DNA of 64,000 nt from Scytolyngbya sp. HA4215-MV1 (GTDB lineage: Bacteria; Cyanobacteriota; Cyanobacteriia; Leptolyngbyales; Leptolyngbyaceae). Below the pieces are notes generated by a model. It saw nothing but the letters and a program-made list of their open reading frames with translations, made no database searches and had not been told where the DNA came from. The DNA is taken from assembly GCA_019359045.1 (NCBI GenBank), contig JAHHIA010000001.1:186001-250000 (forward strand), in the 5' to 3' direction. Both the position numbers and the translations under genes were made by a program. This document shows, piece after piece, positions 33,244 to 41,579 of this stretch. The first letter of the stretch is position 1. Every line of letters begins with the position of its first letter.

Positions 33244-33714
33244 ATGGCAATTGTCATCTTTTACGAAAAACCAGGCTGCATCAACAACACGAAACAAAAA
33301 ACGTTGCTAAAAGCCGCAGGACATGATGTACAAGCGCAGAATCTGCTCACCACACCCTGGACGGTCGAAAGCCTCCGCCCATTTTTTGGCACACTCCTGG
33401 TTGCAGATTGGTTTAATCGATCGGCTCCTACAATCCAATCAGGCGCCGTGATTCCTGAAAATTTGGACGCTGAAACCGCCTTGTCATTGATGGTGGAAAC
33501 GCCGTTACTGATTCGTCGTCCATTAATTCAGGTCGGCGATCGACGATCGGTTGGCTTTGATGTCGCAGCAATTAACGCCTGGATCGGATTACAGTCCATC
33601 GATCCAGCTCAACAAGCTACCCACGAAACCCTAAAGCAACAAGATTTACAGACTTGTCCCCGCAGTCAGACAGAAGGTCCCCGTCAAGTTCTGCCATCGA
33701 AAATTTCTCGTTGA
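33244..33714 (+). CDS. ArsC-family nitrogenase-associated protein
   Basis: A 156-residue thioredoxin-fold protein of the arsenate-reductase (ArsC/Spx) group. It opens MAIVIFYEKPGCINNTKQKTLL, in which a single Cys follows KPG, then the domain continues through FFGTLLVADWFNRSAP and LLIRRPLIQVGDRRSVGFD. This matches the family called nitrogenase-associated protein in diazotrophs. I chose ATG 33244; the ORF is open from 33199. A cupin gene follows after 16 nt and molybdate transport genes lie beyond, which fits a role around molybdenum or nitrogenase. No nif structural gene is in the window. Confidence 0.8.
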   Translation: MAIVIFYEKPGCINNTKQKTLLKAAGHDVQAQNLLTTPWTVESLRPFFGTLLVADWFNRSAPTIQSGAVIPENLDAETALSLMVETPLLIRRPLIQVGDRRSVGFDVAAINAWIGLQSIDPAQQATHETLKQQDLQTCPRSQTEGPRQVLPSKISR

Positions 33715-33730
33715 TCATTGGAGGTTTAAG

Positions 33731-34261
33731 ATGTTGACACCCCCATTAAAACCCCTTGCAACGCAGTTGCAGGATGAAGTTGACTATGGTGATAACGGTA
33801 TGTCCAGAAAATATCTGGTCAAAAGACCACAACACCAAGCCATGCTGATTTGTTTACAAGCTGGTATTCAGATCCCTGAACATACCAGCACCTACGATGG
33901 ATTTATTACAGTAATTCAGGGACGCGGGGTCTTTGTGTTAGCAGGGCAAGCAGTGGCACTAGAGCCGGGTGTTTTTATTGAATTGCCTGCAAACACACTG
34001 CACGCTCTCACAGCCGTAGAAGACCTGGCAATCCTGAAGGTGGTAGATAGTCACGAATCGCAAAAATCTAACCCTGGGAACAAGAAAATCTCCTGTCAGG
34101 ATCAGGGACGGGAAAATCGATCCAAACAGGCAACTTGTGCAGAGTCACTGGTAGAAATGTTCAAGCCCTATTTACAACTTTTGCCGTTAGTGGACACTTC
34201 GTCACCCAACCCTGCCGAAGTGAACCAGCGCTTCGGCACGAACTCCGATGAAGTGAATTAG
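33731..34261 (+). CDS. Cupin domain protein
   Basis: A 176-residue protein with one cupin beta-barrel (about residues 30-105): the segments ICLQAGIQIPEHTSTYDGFITVIQGRGVFVLAG and PGVFIELPANTLHALTAVED give the two cupin motifs, with His in PEHTS and Glu/His residues that could hold a metal. The last 65 residues are a polar tail, probably disordered. GGAGG lies before the ATG. It follows the nitrogenase-associated gene by 16 nt, so both are likely one unit. The ligand is unknown. Confidence 0.75.
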   Translation: MLTPPLKPLATQLQDEVDYGDNGMSRKYLVKRPQHQAMLICLQAGIQIPEHTSTYDGFITVIQGRGVFVLAGQAVALEPGVFIELPANTLHALTAVEDLAILKVVDSHESQKSNPGNKKISCQDQGRENRSKQATCAESLVEMFKPYLQLLPLVDTSSPNPAEVNQRFGTNSDEVN

Positions 34262-34265
34262 GGGC

Positions 34266-34358
34266 CTGTCAAGACTGGTTTGAGGGTTTTCAACCCCTCA
34301 AACCATCTCAAAAATGGTTTTTGTAGATTTGAATGACCTCTCAAATCTACCCTGACGG
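34266..34358. repeat. 93-nt structured repeat, copy 1 (cloverleaf-like)
   Basis: This element fills the gap between the convergent cupin and modBC genes. It is closed by CTGTCA/TGACGG (one G-T pair), with hairpins at 34277-34304 (10 bp, GGTTTGAGGG), 34309-34323 (CAAAAA, loop TGG) and 34323-34350 (10 bp, GTAGATTTGA). It aligns without gaps to 56693-56785 at 76 of 93 positions (counted by hand). Confidence 0.8.
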
Positions 34359-34362
34359 ACTA

Positions 34363-36219
34363 CTACGCTTCTAACAAAATTAGCCGCAGTGCATCGAGTT
34401 GCACAAGCCAGGGTAGGGGTTTGTGCTTGAGAACATTCCACTTTTCTTTAAAGACTTCAGCCTGAAGGTGATAGTCCTGAGGATCAGCAGGATGAAGATT
34501 AAATTTGAGAAAGACCGTCATGCGATGGGGGGTTTCACTGGTGGAAGCGAGCCAGCAAGGGAAGGTGTTGGGCTGGCTGAGCTGATCCGTAAACCGGATT
34601 TGATGGGCACGAATACCCACATACGCCAGGCGATCGGGCATCGGCTTCAGCACTCGCAGTTGAATCCCCCAAGCAATTGCCAGGATTTCTTGCTCAGCAA
34701 GCATCTGGGCAGGGGAAATATTCTTACACCCGGTTAATTGAGCCACGCCCAATGTACCGGGACGTTCAAAAATGTCGTACTTGGAACCATCGGCAAGGGC
34801 ATGTCCCGCCTCCAGCACTAGCAAATCATCACAGACCCGGTAGGCTTCTTCTAAATTGTGAGTAACTAATAGACTCACCCCGCTAAAGCTCCGAAGGCGA
34901 GCAATCATCGCCTGTTCTATCTGGCTACGCAGGTGCGTGTCCAATGCCGAAAAAGGTTCATCCAGCAATAGCACTTCGGGTTCACTTGCCAGTGCCCGTG
35001 CCAGTGCAACTCGTTGTTGCTGACCCCCAGAAAGCTGGTTGGGATAGCGATCGCCATAGCCCTGCAATTGCACAGCTTCCAGTTGGGCTTCCACCTTTAG
35101 CCGGGATTCCTGGGCTGAAAGGGATTTGGGCAAGCCAAAGGCAATATTTTGGGCAACCGTCATGTTGGGAAACAGCGCATAATTTTGCACCAAAAACCCA
35201 ATTCGGCGATCGCGGCTCAGCACATTAATCCGTTGTTTGGCATCAAATAGGACGCGCCCGTTTAATACAATCTGTCCGCTAGTTGGGCTTTCCATGCCAG
35301 CGATACACCGCAGCAACATACTTTTACCGGCACCTGACCCACCCAAAATACCCAGGGTTGATCCAGTCACGGTAAACGCCAAATCCAGATCAAAATTGGC
35401 AAGCTGCTTTTGAATATCGATCGCTAAGCCAACTGCACCCTTCGCAGGCAACCTGGAAGATCGAGCGGAAGCTGCCTCTCGATCATTTCCCCAGGGTTTA
35501 ACCGCTAGCGATCTCTTTACAGGGGCACTCTGGAAGAGTTGCCGCTTTTGCTGTTGGTCTCGCCAAAAATTGACTGCCACGATGCCCGAAAGCGACATCA
35601 ACAGGATAATAACCGCCCAAAACCAGGCTTCATTGATGGCGCCAGCTTCCACAGCAAAGTAAATTGCCATAGGAATGGTCTGGGTCTGCCCTGGAATATT
35701 GCCTGCCAGCATCAGAGTGGCACCAAATTCACCCAACGCCCGAGCGAACGCCAATACCGCTCCTGCCAAAACCCCTGGCAGTGCCAAAGGCAACAGAATG
35801 CGACAAAATACGCTCCATTCGGAAGCCCCCAATGTTCGGGCAACCGCTAACAAATTGCTGTCAACTTGTTCAAAGGCTCCTAAGGCAGTGCGGTACATCA
35901 GAGGAAAAGACACCACCATCGCGGTAATCACTGCCCCGTACCAGGTAAAGACGATACTGAAATCAAAGGACAGCAGCAACTGACCAGCAGGTCCATTTTT
36001 GCCAAATAACAATAGCAATAGAAACCCAACCACGGTGGGTGGCAAGATCAAGGGCGAGATCAAGATCCCTTCCAGCAAAGATTTTCCTTTGCCACGGTAG
36101 TTCTGCATCCAGTAGGCAACGGCAATTCCAGCAAAAAAGGTGAAGACCGTTGCCAACAACGATACCTTGAGTGAAATCCAGAGTGGAGAAAGGTCTAGTG
36201 GCACCGCGATCGCGTCCAT
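34363..36219 (-). CDS. modBC: Molybdate ABC transporter ModB-ModC fusion (permease and ATPase)
   Basis: A 618-residue fusion. The first 225 residues are a ModB permease with about five membrane helices and the cytoplasmic coupling motif EWSVFCRILLPLALPGVLAGAVLAFARALGEFGAT. The rest is a ModC ATPase with Walker A GGSGAGKSM, signature [15 protein letters not shown], Walker [13 protein letters not shown] and switch His in LLVTHNLEEA. A C-terminal segment follows in place of a long TOBE domain. Fusion of ModB and ModC is known in cyanobacteria. It imports molybdate or tungstate delivered by ModA, whose gene starts 94 nt upstream on the same strand. Confidence 0.92.
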   Translation of the reverse strand: MDAIAVPLDLSPLWISLKVSLLATVFTFFAGIAVAYWMQNYRGKGKSLLEGILISPLILPPTVVGFLLLLLFGKNGPAGQLLLSFDFSIVFTWYGAVITAMVVSFPLMYRTALGAFEQVDSNLLAVARTLGASEWSVFCRILLPLALPGVLAGAVLAFARALGEFGATLMLAGNIPGQTQTIPMAIYFAVEAGAINEAWFWAVIILLMSLSGIVAVNFWRDQQQKRQLFQSAPVKRSLAVKPWGNDREAASARSSRLPAKGAVGLAIDIQKQLANFDLDLAFTVTGSTLGILGGSGAGKSMLLRCIAGMESPTSGQIVLNGRVLFDAKQRINVLSRDRRIGFLVQNYALFPNMTVAQNIAFGLPKSLSAQESRLKVEAQLEAVQLQGYGDRYPNQLSGGQQQRVALARALASEPEVLLLDEPFSALDTHLRSQIEQAMIARLRSFSGVSLLVTHNLEEAYRVCDDLLVLEAGHALADGSKYDIFERPGTLGVAQLTGCKNISPAQMLAEQEILAIAWGIQLRVLKPMPDRLAYVGIRAHQIRFTDQLSQPNTFPCWLASTSETPHRMTVFLKFNLHPADPQDYHLQAEVFKEKWNVLKHKPLPWLVQLDALRLILLEA

Positions 36220-36313
36220 TCATTGGGATTGTTTCAGTCGTTCTAAGGCACGAATAGGGGGCTGTGAGGACTTAGCTTTAGAGCAATGAATCCACAACCG
36301 AATTGAATTTTCG

Positions 36314-37105
36314 TTAGTTCGACACGATAAATCCGTATTTTCGCAATACACTTTTGGCTTGGCTACCGGACAAATATTGCACAAATGCTTTTGCCGCACC
36401 CATGTTCTTGCTACGCTTCAGCACTGCCATGGGATAGACGATCGGTGAATGGTATGAATTTTCTGCAATGACAACGACTTTCACTTTATTAGAGATTTTG
36501 GCATCTGTCATATAAACAAACCCGGCGTCCACATTACCACTTTCAACCGCTGCCAATACCTGCCGTACGTTGTTTGCATAAACCAGCTTGGGTTTCACCG
36601 CGTTCCACAAGTTCAGTTTCTGCAAAACCTGTTGGGCATACTGTCCAGCCGGAACACTACGCGGTTCCCCAATAGCAATACGCCTGATTTCAGGCTGCTT
36701 TAAACTCGTGAAACTGGTGACGGCTCTGGAACCTTGGGGCACAATCAAAACCAACTGGTTATTCGCTAGATTTTTACGAGTGCCAGGAACAAGCGCCCCT
36801 TTTTGATCCAAGCTATCCATTTGACGCTTTGCAGCAGAAATAAAAATATCGGCAGGGGCACCTTGCTCGATCTGCTGGAGCAAGGCACCTGATGCCCCAA
36901 AGTTGAAAGTCAGGTTTACATCAGAATGGGTTTTCTGATAAAGCGGTTTAATTTCCGTCATCACCTCCTTCAAACTAGCAGCCGCTGACACCAGCACATC
37001 TGCATTGGCGTAAGCAGGCGCAGGATTGATCAACCGTAAACCAAGCGCCAGAAAAAAACTGGTTAGCAAGGCACTGAAAAAAAGTAGAAACTGTTTGCGT
37101 TTCAT
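36314..37105 (-). CDS. modA: Molybdate-binding periplasmic protein ModA
   Basis: A 263-residue binding protein with a signal peptide (FFLALGLRLINPAPAYANA). The mature part opens DVLVSAAASLKEVMTEI and contains FGASGALLQQIEQGAPADIFISA, motifs that form the oxyanion site of ModA. It captures molybdate or tungstate in the periplasm for the ModBC importer. The start lies 34 nt from the nearest half-site of a regulator operator; the divergently encoded RHH/Mop protein is the obvious controller. Confidence 0.95.
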   Translation of the reverse strand: MKRKQFLLFFSALLTSFFLALGLRLINPAPAYANADVLVSAAASLKEVMTEIKPLYQKTHSDVNLTFNFGASGALLQQIEQGAPADIFISAAKRQMDSLDQKGALVPGTRKNLANNQLVLIVPQGSRAVTSFTSLKQPEIRRIAIGEPRSVPAGQYAQQVLQKLNLWNAVKPKLVYANNVRQVLAAVESGNVDAGFVYMTDAKISNKVKVVVIAENSYHSPIVYPMAVLKRSKNMGAAKAFVQYLSGSQAKSVLRKYGFIVSN

Positions 37106-37138
37106 ACAATAATCACTATGCTGAGAGTCTAGAGTAAA

Positions 37139-37187
37139 GTTGGTAGAATCATACCAACCTCAGGTATTCTTTCCAACTAAATTGGTA
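37139..37187. promoter_or_regulatory. Four GTTGGTA/TACCAAC half-sites between modA and its regulator
   Basis: GTTGGTA (37139-37145) and TACCAAC (37152-37158) are perfect inverted arms with a 6-nt spacer. TTCCAAC (37171-37177) and ATTGGTA (37181-37187) form a second, near-identical pair in opposite order. The cluster ends five bases before the regulator ATG, so the regulator could repress both its own gene and modA. Confidence 0.7.
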
Positions 37188-37192
37188 ACAAA

Positions 37193-37684
37193 ATGCCGAG
37201 AAAAGATCAGGGATGGATCACATTTCAAACATCGGAAGAGGAGCGCCAGATCCTTGAAGAGATTTGTCAGCTATCTCAGCGCACCAAAACAGAGGTGTTG
37301 CGGGAACTTTTGCGGGGATTGAGATACGCCACACCTGTCTCGACAGAGGAGCCTGAACCCGATCGACTGGTACCAGACTCAACGCCCCAACGCGCGCCTG
37401 CTCCGAAAGCTGTGCTTCAGCAATCGCCTCCAGTCCCCAACTCCGTAGACGATCTGCCTGCTTCCCATAAACCCCTCAAAGTCAGTTCCCGCAATGTTTT
37501 AGAAGGAACTGTCAAGCGGATGATCAAAGGCTCGATTCATAGCGAGGTGACCCTCGAAATCGTGCATCGAGTTGAACTGACTTCGACGATTACAACCACC
37601 TCCGCTGAAGTTTTAGAGTTGGCAGAAGGTAAGAAAGCTTACGCTGTGATCAAGTCCAGCGATGTGGTGATTGCAATGGATTGA
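37193..37684 (+). CDS. RHH-Mop (TOBE) molybdate-responsive regulator
   Basis: A 163-residue protein with an N-terminal ribbon-helix-helix DNA-binding fold (WITFQTSEEERQILEEICQLSQRTKTEVLRELLRGL), a Pro-rich linker (about residues 45-95) and a C-terminal Mop/TOBE domain (SSRNVLEGTVKRMIKGSIHSEVTLEI through ELAEGKKAYAVIKSSDVVIAMD) that binds molybdate or tungstate. The domain pair does the job of ModE with an unrelated DNA-binding module. It is divergent from modA and overlooks four half-sites, which makes auto- and modA regulation the likely role (inference). Confidence 0.85.
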   Translation: MPRKDQGWITFQTSEEERQILEEICQLSQRTKTEVLRELLRGLRYATPVSTEEPEPDRLVPDSTPQRAPAPKAVLQQSPPVPNSVDDLPASHKPLKVSSRNVLEGTVKRMIKGSIHSEVTLEIVHRVELTSTITTTSAEVLELAEGKKAYAVIKSSDVVIAMD

Positions 37685-37767
37685 GCCGCAAGCGCTGGGC
37701 ATTCGATGCATCGATTCGGCACCGATTCTTTCCCACGCGTTCTGAAACTGTTGATGTTCAGTCCGGT

Positions 37768-39438
37768 TCACTGTCCCGGCAAGTCAAATTTCGTTTTACC
37801 AACTGCTGGTTGATGCCGCCAAACTTTGATTTGAATCTGGTTGGGATCGAAACCACTGGTCAACCCAGCCAAGAGCTTGCCATCCGGTGTCACTACCAGA
37901 TCTCCCATCCATCCCGTCTCCAAAACCGCTTCGAGTTGTGCGGTTTGGAGGTTCCACACTTTCAGGAATTGACCTGTGGTACCAAAAATGCGATCGCGGC
38001 TCAGCGCTAAGGGCAGATTCTCGAACATATTGTGAGAAAAGGCTGCACTGCTTATGGCTTGAACCTTGCCTGTCTGCAAATCCCAAATTTTGAGCCGCGT
38101 TTCAAACTTCTTAAAGGCATTACCGTACTGTAAAGCGGCGAGTTTGCCATCTAGACTTATGTGCGCCGATAAAAAATTATCGACAAAGAGATTTTCGACG
38201 CGATCGGTGGGTAAGGATCTGGTCTGATTGGTGGTCAGATCGACGATTTTCAGCCCACTAATGAGAGCAATGTTGCGATTGGGATTGATATCTAGCGGGC
38301 TGAACTGTTCTGCCTCATCATGAATCACGGCAATGGGACCCCAGGTCGTCTGATATTGACCCACTTTGGGAAAGGTAGCTTTCAACTGCCCCGTTGCCAG
38401 ATCCCACTGTTTAATTGCACCATAACTGCCGCTAATCACGGTTTTGCCATCGGGCGTGATGCTCACAAAATTAACGGCTTCAGAATGCCCTACCAACATG
38501 CGAGGAGGATGGGCATGGGTCAGATCCCAGATCCGCACTCTGTGGTCAGCGCTGCCGCTCACCACAGTTTTACCATCTGGCGCGATCGCCACGGCATTAA
38601 TTTTGCCCGAATCGCTCTGGAGGGTTGTCTGCAACCGTCCAGTTTTCACATCCCATACCTTAATCGCCTTATCCGTGCCACCGCTGACCAGGGTTTGTCC
38701 ATCTCCACTTACGGCTAGCGCGGCTGCTGTTGGATGTCCATTCAGCGTATGGATTAGGGAAAGTTGACAGGCCTCGGGGGGCGGGGTTACCTGGGAACAA
38801 GAGACCGTAGCCCAAGACTCTGATTCGGATTCTACGGACGCGAAGGGACGAAAGATGCCCGTAATTTGCAGGAGTGCCAGCGTGATCCCCGCTAGGAAGA
38901 GACCCCATTGCAAGGCATTCGGTAGCCATTGATAGAAAACGGGGGACGAATACGAGCGATTTGCCCGTCCCATAATTATCTGAGTTAAATCCCAGCGACT
39001 GCGGGCGGCTTCAGCCCAAAACGCGCACCAAAATATGATTAAGAGGACGATCGGCAACCCTAAAAACTGTGAAGCAACTGAGATCGGCATGGCTCCGGTC
39101 AACCAAACCGGGAGGAAAAAGCCATACCAAATTAAATACCAAAAAGCTAAAAAGACAATGACAAAGGGATGCAAGCGCATCGTGATACGGACGCGGGTGC
39201 CCATGGGTAAAGACTCGAACTTTCCTTCAATCAAGGGTAAGAAGGAATTGCGATGATGAATAATACGGCGAATCTGAAATCCAGCCTCCGAAAAGGTGCC
39301 TTCATAGGGCAAGTGATCGCGGGAGAATTGCCATCGGACAGGTTTTTCGGGTTCAACCTGAGTGGCGAATCGCAGCAGGACGATCGACAAGGGATCGGGA
39401 GTTTTTAGGGTGAAGGCATCGTAGGGAAGAAGTCGCAT
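37768..39438 (-). CDS. Membrane-anchored WD40 repeat protein
   Basis: A 556-residue protein. The first 85 residues are cytoplasmic-like, two or three membrane helices lie around residues 90-145 and 170-195, and the rest is a beta-propeller with recognisable WD40 blades (for example GHPTAAALAVSGDGQTLVSGGTDKAIKVWD and APDGKTVVSGSADHRVRIWDL, then SPDGKTVISGSYGAIKQWDL-type repeats and several weaker ones). It may serve as a protein-protein scaffold at a membrane. No partner can be inferred. It converges on the RHH/Mop gene. Confidence 0.85.
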   Translation of the reverse strand: MRLLPYDAFTLKTPDPLSIVLLRFATQVEPEKPVRWQFSRDHLPYEGTFSEAGFQIRRIIHHRNSFLPLIEGKFESLPMGTRVRITMRLHPFVIVFLAFWYLIWYGFFLPVWLTGAMPISVASQFLGLPIVLLIIFWCAFWAEAARSRWDLTQIIMGRANRSYSSPVFYQWLPNALQWGLFLAGITLALLQITGIFRPFASVESESESWATVSCSQVTPPPEACQLSLIHTLNGHPTAAALAVSGDGQTLVSGGTDKAIKVWDVKTGRLQTTLQSDSGKINAVAIAPDGKTVVSGSADHRVRIWDLTHAHPPRMLVGHSEAVNFVSITPDGKTVISGSYGAIKQWDLATGQLKATFPKVGQYQTTWGPIAVIHDEAEQFSPLDINPNRNIALISGLKIVDLTTNQTRSLPTDRVENLFVDNFLSAHISLDGKLAALQYGNAFKKFETRLKIWDLQTGKVQAISSAAFSHNMFENLPLALSRDRIFGTTGQFLKVWNLQTAQLEAVLETGWMGDLVVTPDGKLLAGLTSGFDPNQIQIKVWRHQPAVGKTKFDLPGQ

Positions 39439-39916
39439 GGAGGGATCACTCTAGTACTTTGGAGCGTAAGTTAGGCAACCATTCTGAGGGAATCAGGAGT
39501 CAGGAGTTAGGAGCCAAAACGGTAGGCAGATTTCCGCCAAGTTCCACTAGCGGATGGAAGACTATTCGATTGGAGCATTGGGTGATTGCGCCTACAGGAT
39601 GATACGCATCCCCGTAGTTTGATTTCGATTAAGTGTTGTAATGACTCGATATCTTTCTCTAAGAGGGTAAAAGCTAGAGAGCAGATGGGGCAAAGCTTGG
39701 GTTGAGAGGAGTCGTCGGGTCTAAACCGGAGTAAAGGGAGACGCAAGGACACGGAGAGTGAGAAAGACAATCAAAATTCCTACATCTCCTTACTAGCGGA
39801 TATGCCTCACTGTGAACCGATATCGAAGCGAACGAAGTAGAATTGCGGAAAGCCGAATCATTACCTGCCTTTGTGAATACGACAACATCTGGAAGATAGA
39901 ACTAGGTCTCTAATAC
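39439..39916. other. Intergenic region with heptamer repeats
   Basis: This 478-nt gap lies between divergent WD40 and receiver-fusion genes. Three tandem heptamers, TCAGGAG, TCAGGAG and TTAGGAG (39493-39513), are of the short tandemly repeated type known from filamentous cyanobacteria. A possible frame on the minus strand (39507-39770) has no recognisable domain. Confidence 0.5.
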
Positions 39917-41578
39917 ATGGCAAAACCTGTAATTTTGACAGTTGATGATGATGCAGATGTTCTGCAAGCTGTGTCACGGGACTTGCGGTACCAGTATGGC
40001 GATCGCTTTCGGGTTGTACGTGCCGACTCTGGTCGTGCAGCGTTGGATGCATTGCAACAATTGAAGTTGCGAAATGAATCTGTAGCACTATTTCTGGTTG
40101 ATCAGCGGATGCCGCAAATGAGTGGCGTGGAATTTTTGGAGCAAGCGTTAGTTCTCTACCCGCATGCAAAGCGGGCACTGCTCACTGCCTATGCCGACAC
40201 GGACGCTGCCATTCGTGCCATTAACAATACCCAAATTGATTATTACTTGCTCAAACCCTGGGACCCTCCAGCAGAGAGGCTCTACCCAGTTCTGGATGAC
40301 TTGCTGGACGACTGGTTCGCCTCCTTTCGCCCCCCTTTTGAAGGCATCCGTGTTGTTGGTAACCGCTGGTCGCCGCTGTCCCATCAAGTCAAAGACTTTC
40401 TGGCACGAAACCAAATTCCCTACCAGTGGCTAGATATTGAACTTGAATCCGAAGCCACTCAACTGGTGGAATATGGTGAAGCTAAGAGCAACCATCAACT
40501 ACCCCTGGTTCTATTTCCCGACGGCTCTCGATTGATTCAGCCCTCTAACCTGGCGATCGCTGAGAAAATTGGGCTGCGAACTCAGGCAGAGCACCCTTTC
40601 TACGACTTAGCAATTATTGGAGGGGGTCCGGCAGGGCTAGCCGCCGCTGTCTATGGCGCCTCTGAAGGACTCACCACCGTGATGATTGAACGAGAAGCCC
40701 CTGGAGGGCAGGCAGGTTCCAGTTCTCGCATTGAAAACTATCTGGGATTCCCGATCGGCTTGAGTGGTGCAGATCTAGCCCGTCGAGCTGTAACCCAAGC
40801 CCGGCGATTTGGGGTAGAAATTCTCACGCCTCAAACGGTCACTGGCGTTCGGATTGCCAACCCCTACCGAATTTTACAATTAGCCGATGGTAGCGAGATT
40901 AGTTGCCATGCATTGTTGGTGGCAACAGGGGTAGCCTATCGCAAACTTGACATCCCGGGAATGGACAAACTTTGTGGAGCGGGAGTTTACTACGGGGCTG
41001 CCATGACAGAAGCGATCGCCTGTCAAGGTGAAGCGGTTTATATCGTTGGTGGAGCAAACTCAGCTGGGCAAGCAGCCATGCACTTCTCAAAATACGCTCG
41101 TGAAGTGGTGATGTTAGTGCGATCGCCGCTGACTAAAAGCATGTCTCAATATCTAATTGACCAAATCGAGGCAACGCAGAACATTACGGTTTGCACAGGC
41201 TGTGTCGTGGAGGAAGTCAAAGGTGAAACAAATTTAGAACTACTGGTCACCAAGAATATCCACACTGGTGAGATTCAAATGGTCGAGGCAACGTCACTCT
41301 TTATCTTCATTGGTGCCATGCCTCAAACTGATTGGCTGGATCATACGGTTGAACGAGATGAACGCGGCTTTATCTTTACGGGACCTGATCTCATTCGTGA
41401 CGGCAAACCGCCCAAAGGCTGGAATCAGGATCGCTCTCCGTTTTTACTCGAAACGAGCGTTCCTGGTATTTTTGCGGCTGGAGATGTGCGGTATAACTCC
41501 GTCAAACGAGTCGCATCGGGTGTGGGAGAAGGCGCGATCGCAGTGCAATTTATCCACCGTTACTTGAGTAAGGTCTAG
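39917..41578 (+). CDS. Receiver - glutaredoxin-like - thioredoxin-reductase-like fusion without redox cysteines
   Basis: A 553-residue protein. Residues 5-125 are a receiver (VDDDADVLQAV; phosphoacceptor in LFLVDQRMPQMSG; KPWD). Residues 138-220 look like a glutaredoxin fold (VVGNRWSPLSHQVKDFL ... QLPLVLFPDGSRL), but WSPLSH replaces the usual redox CxxC. Residues 230-550 are a thioredoxin-reductase-like flavoprotein with FAD motif IIGGGPAGLAAAVYGAS, NADPH motif VYIVGGANSAGQAA and C-terminal GIFAAGDVR, but YYGA stands where CATC normally lies. It can probably bind FAD and NAD(P)H yet not reduce thioredoxin by the usual dithiol. The kinase gene follows one base later and should phosphorylate the receiver. 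Confidence 0.9.
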   Translation: MAKPVILTVDDDADVLQAVSRDLRYQYGDRFRVVRADSGRAALDALQQLKLRNESVALFLVDQRMPQMSGVEFLEQALVLYPHAKRALLTAYADTDAAIRAINNTQIDYYLLKPWDPPAERLYPVLDDLLDDWFASFRPPFEGIRVVGNRWSPLSHQVKDFLARNQIPYQWLDIELESEATQLVEYGEAKSNHQLPLVLFPDGSRLIQPSNLAIAEKIGLRTQAEHPFYDLAIIGGGPAGLAAAVYGASEGLTTVMIEREAPGGQAGSSSRIENYLGFPIGLSGADLARRAVTQARRFGVEILTPQTVTGVRIANPYRILQLADGSEISCHALLVATGVAYRKLDIPGMDKLCGAGVYYGAAMTEAIACQGEAVYIVGGANSAGQAAMHFSKYAREVVMLVRSPLTKSMSQYLIDQIEATQNITVCTGCVVEEVKGETNLELLVTKNIHTGEIQMVEATSLFIFIGAMPQTDWLDHTVERDERGFIFTGPDLIRDGKPPKGWNQDRSPFLLETSVPGIFAAGDVRYNSVKRVASGVGEGAIAVQFIHRYLSKV

Positions 41579-41579
41579 C

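Noticed and set aside
34266-34358. Possible tRNA from the cloverleaf fold
   Set aside because: The stems are unlike tRNA: there is no T-loop, no conserved D-loop or anticodon pattern, and no CCA-like end.
39507-39770. 87-aa minus-strand frame in the gap before the receiver fusion
   Set aside because: Composition is basic and Ser/Leu-rich without recognisable structure; the heptamer repeat lies at its end.
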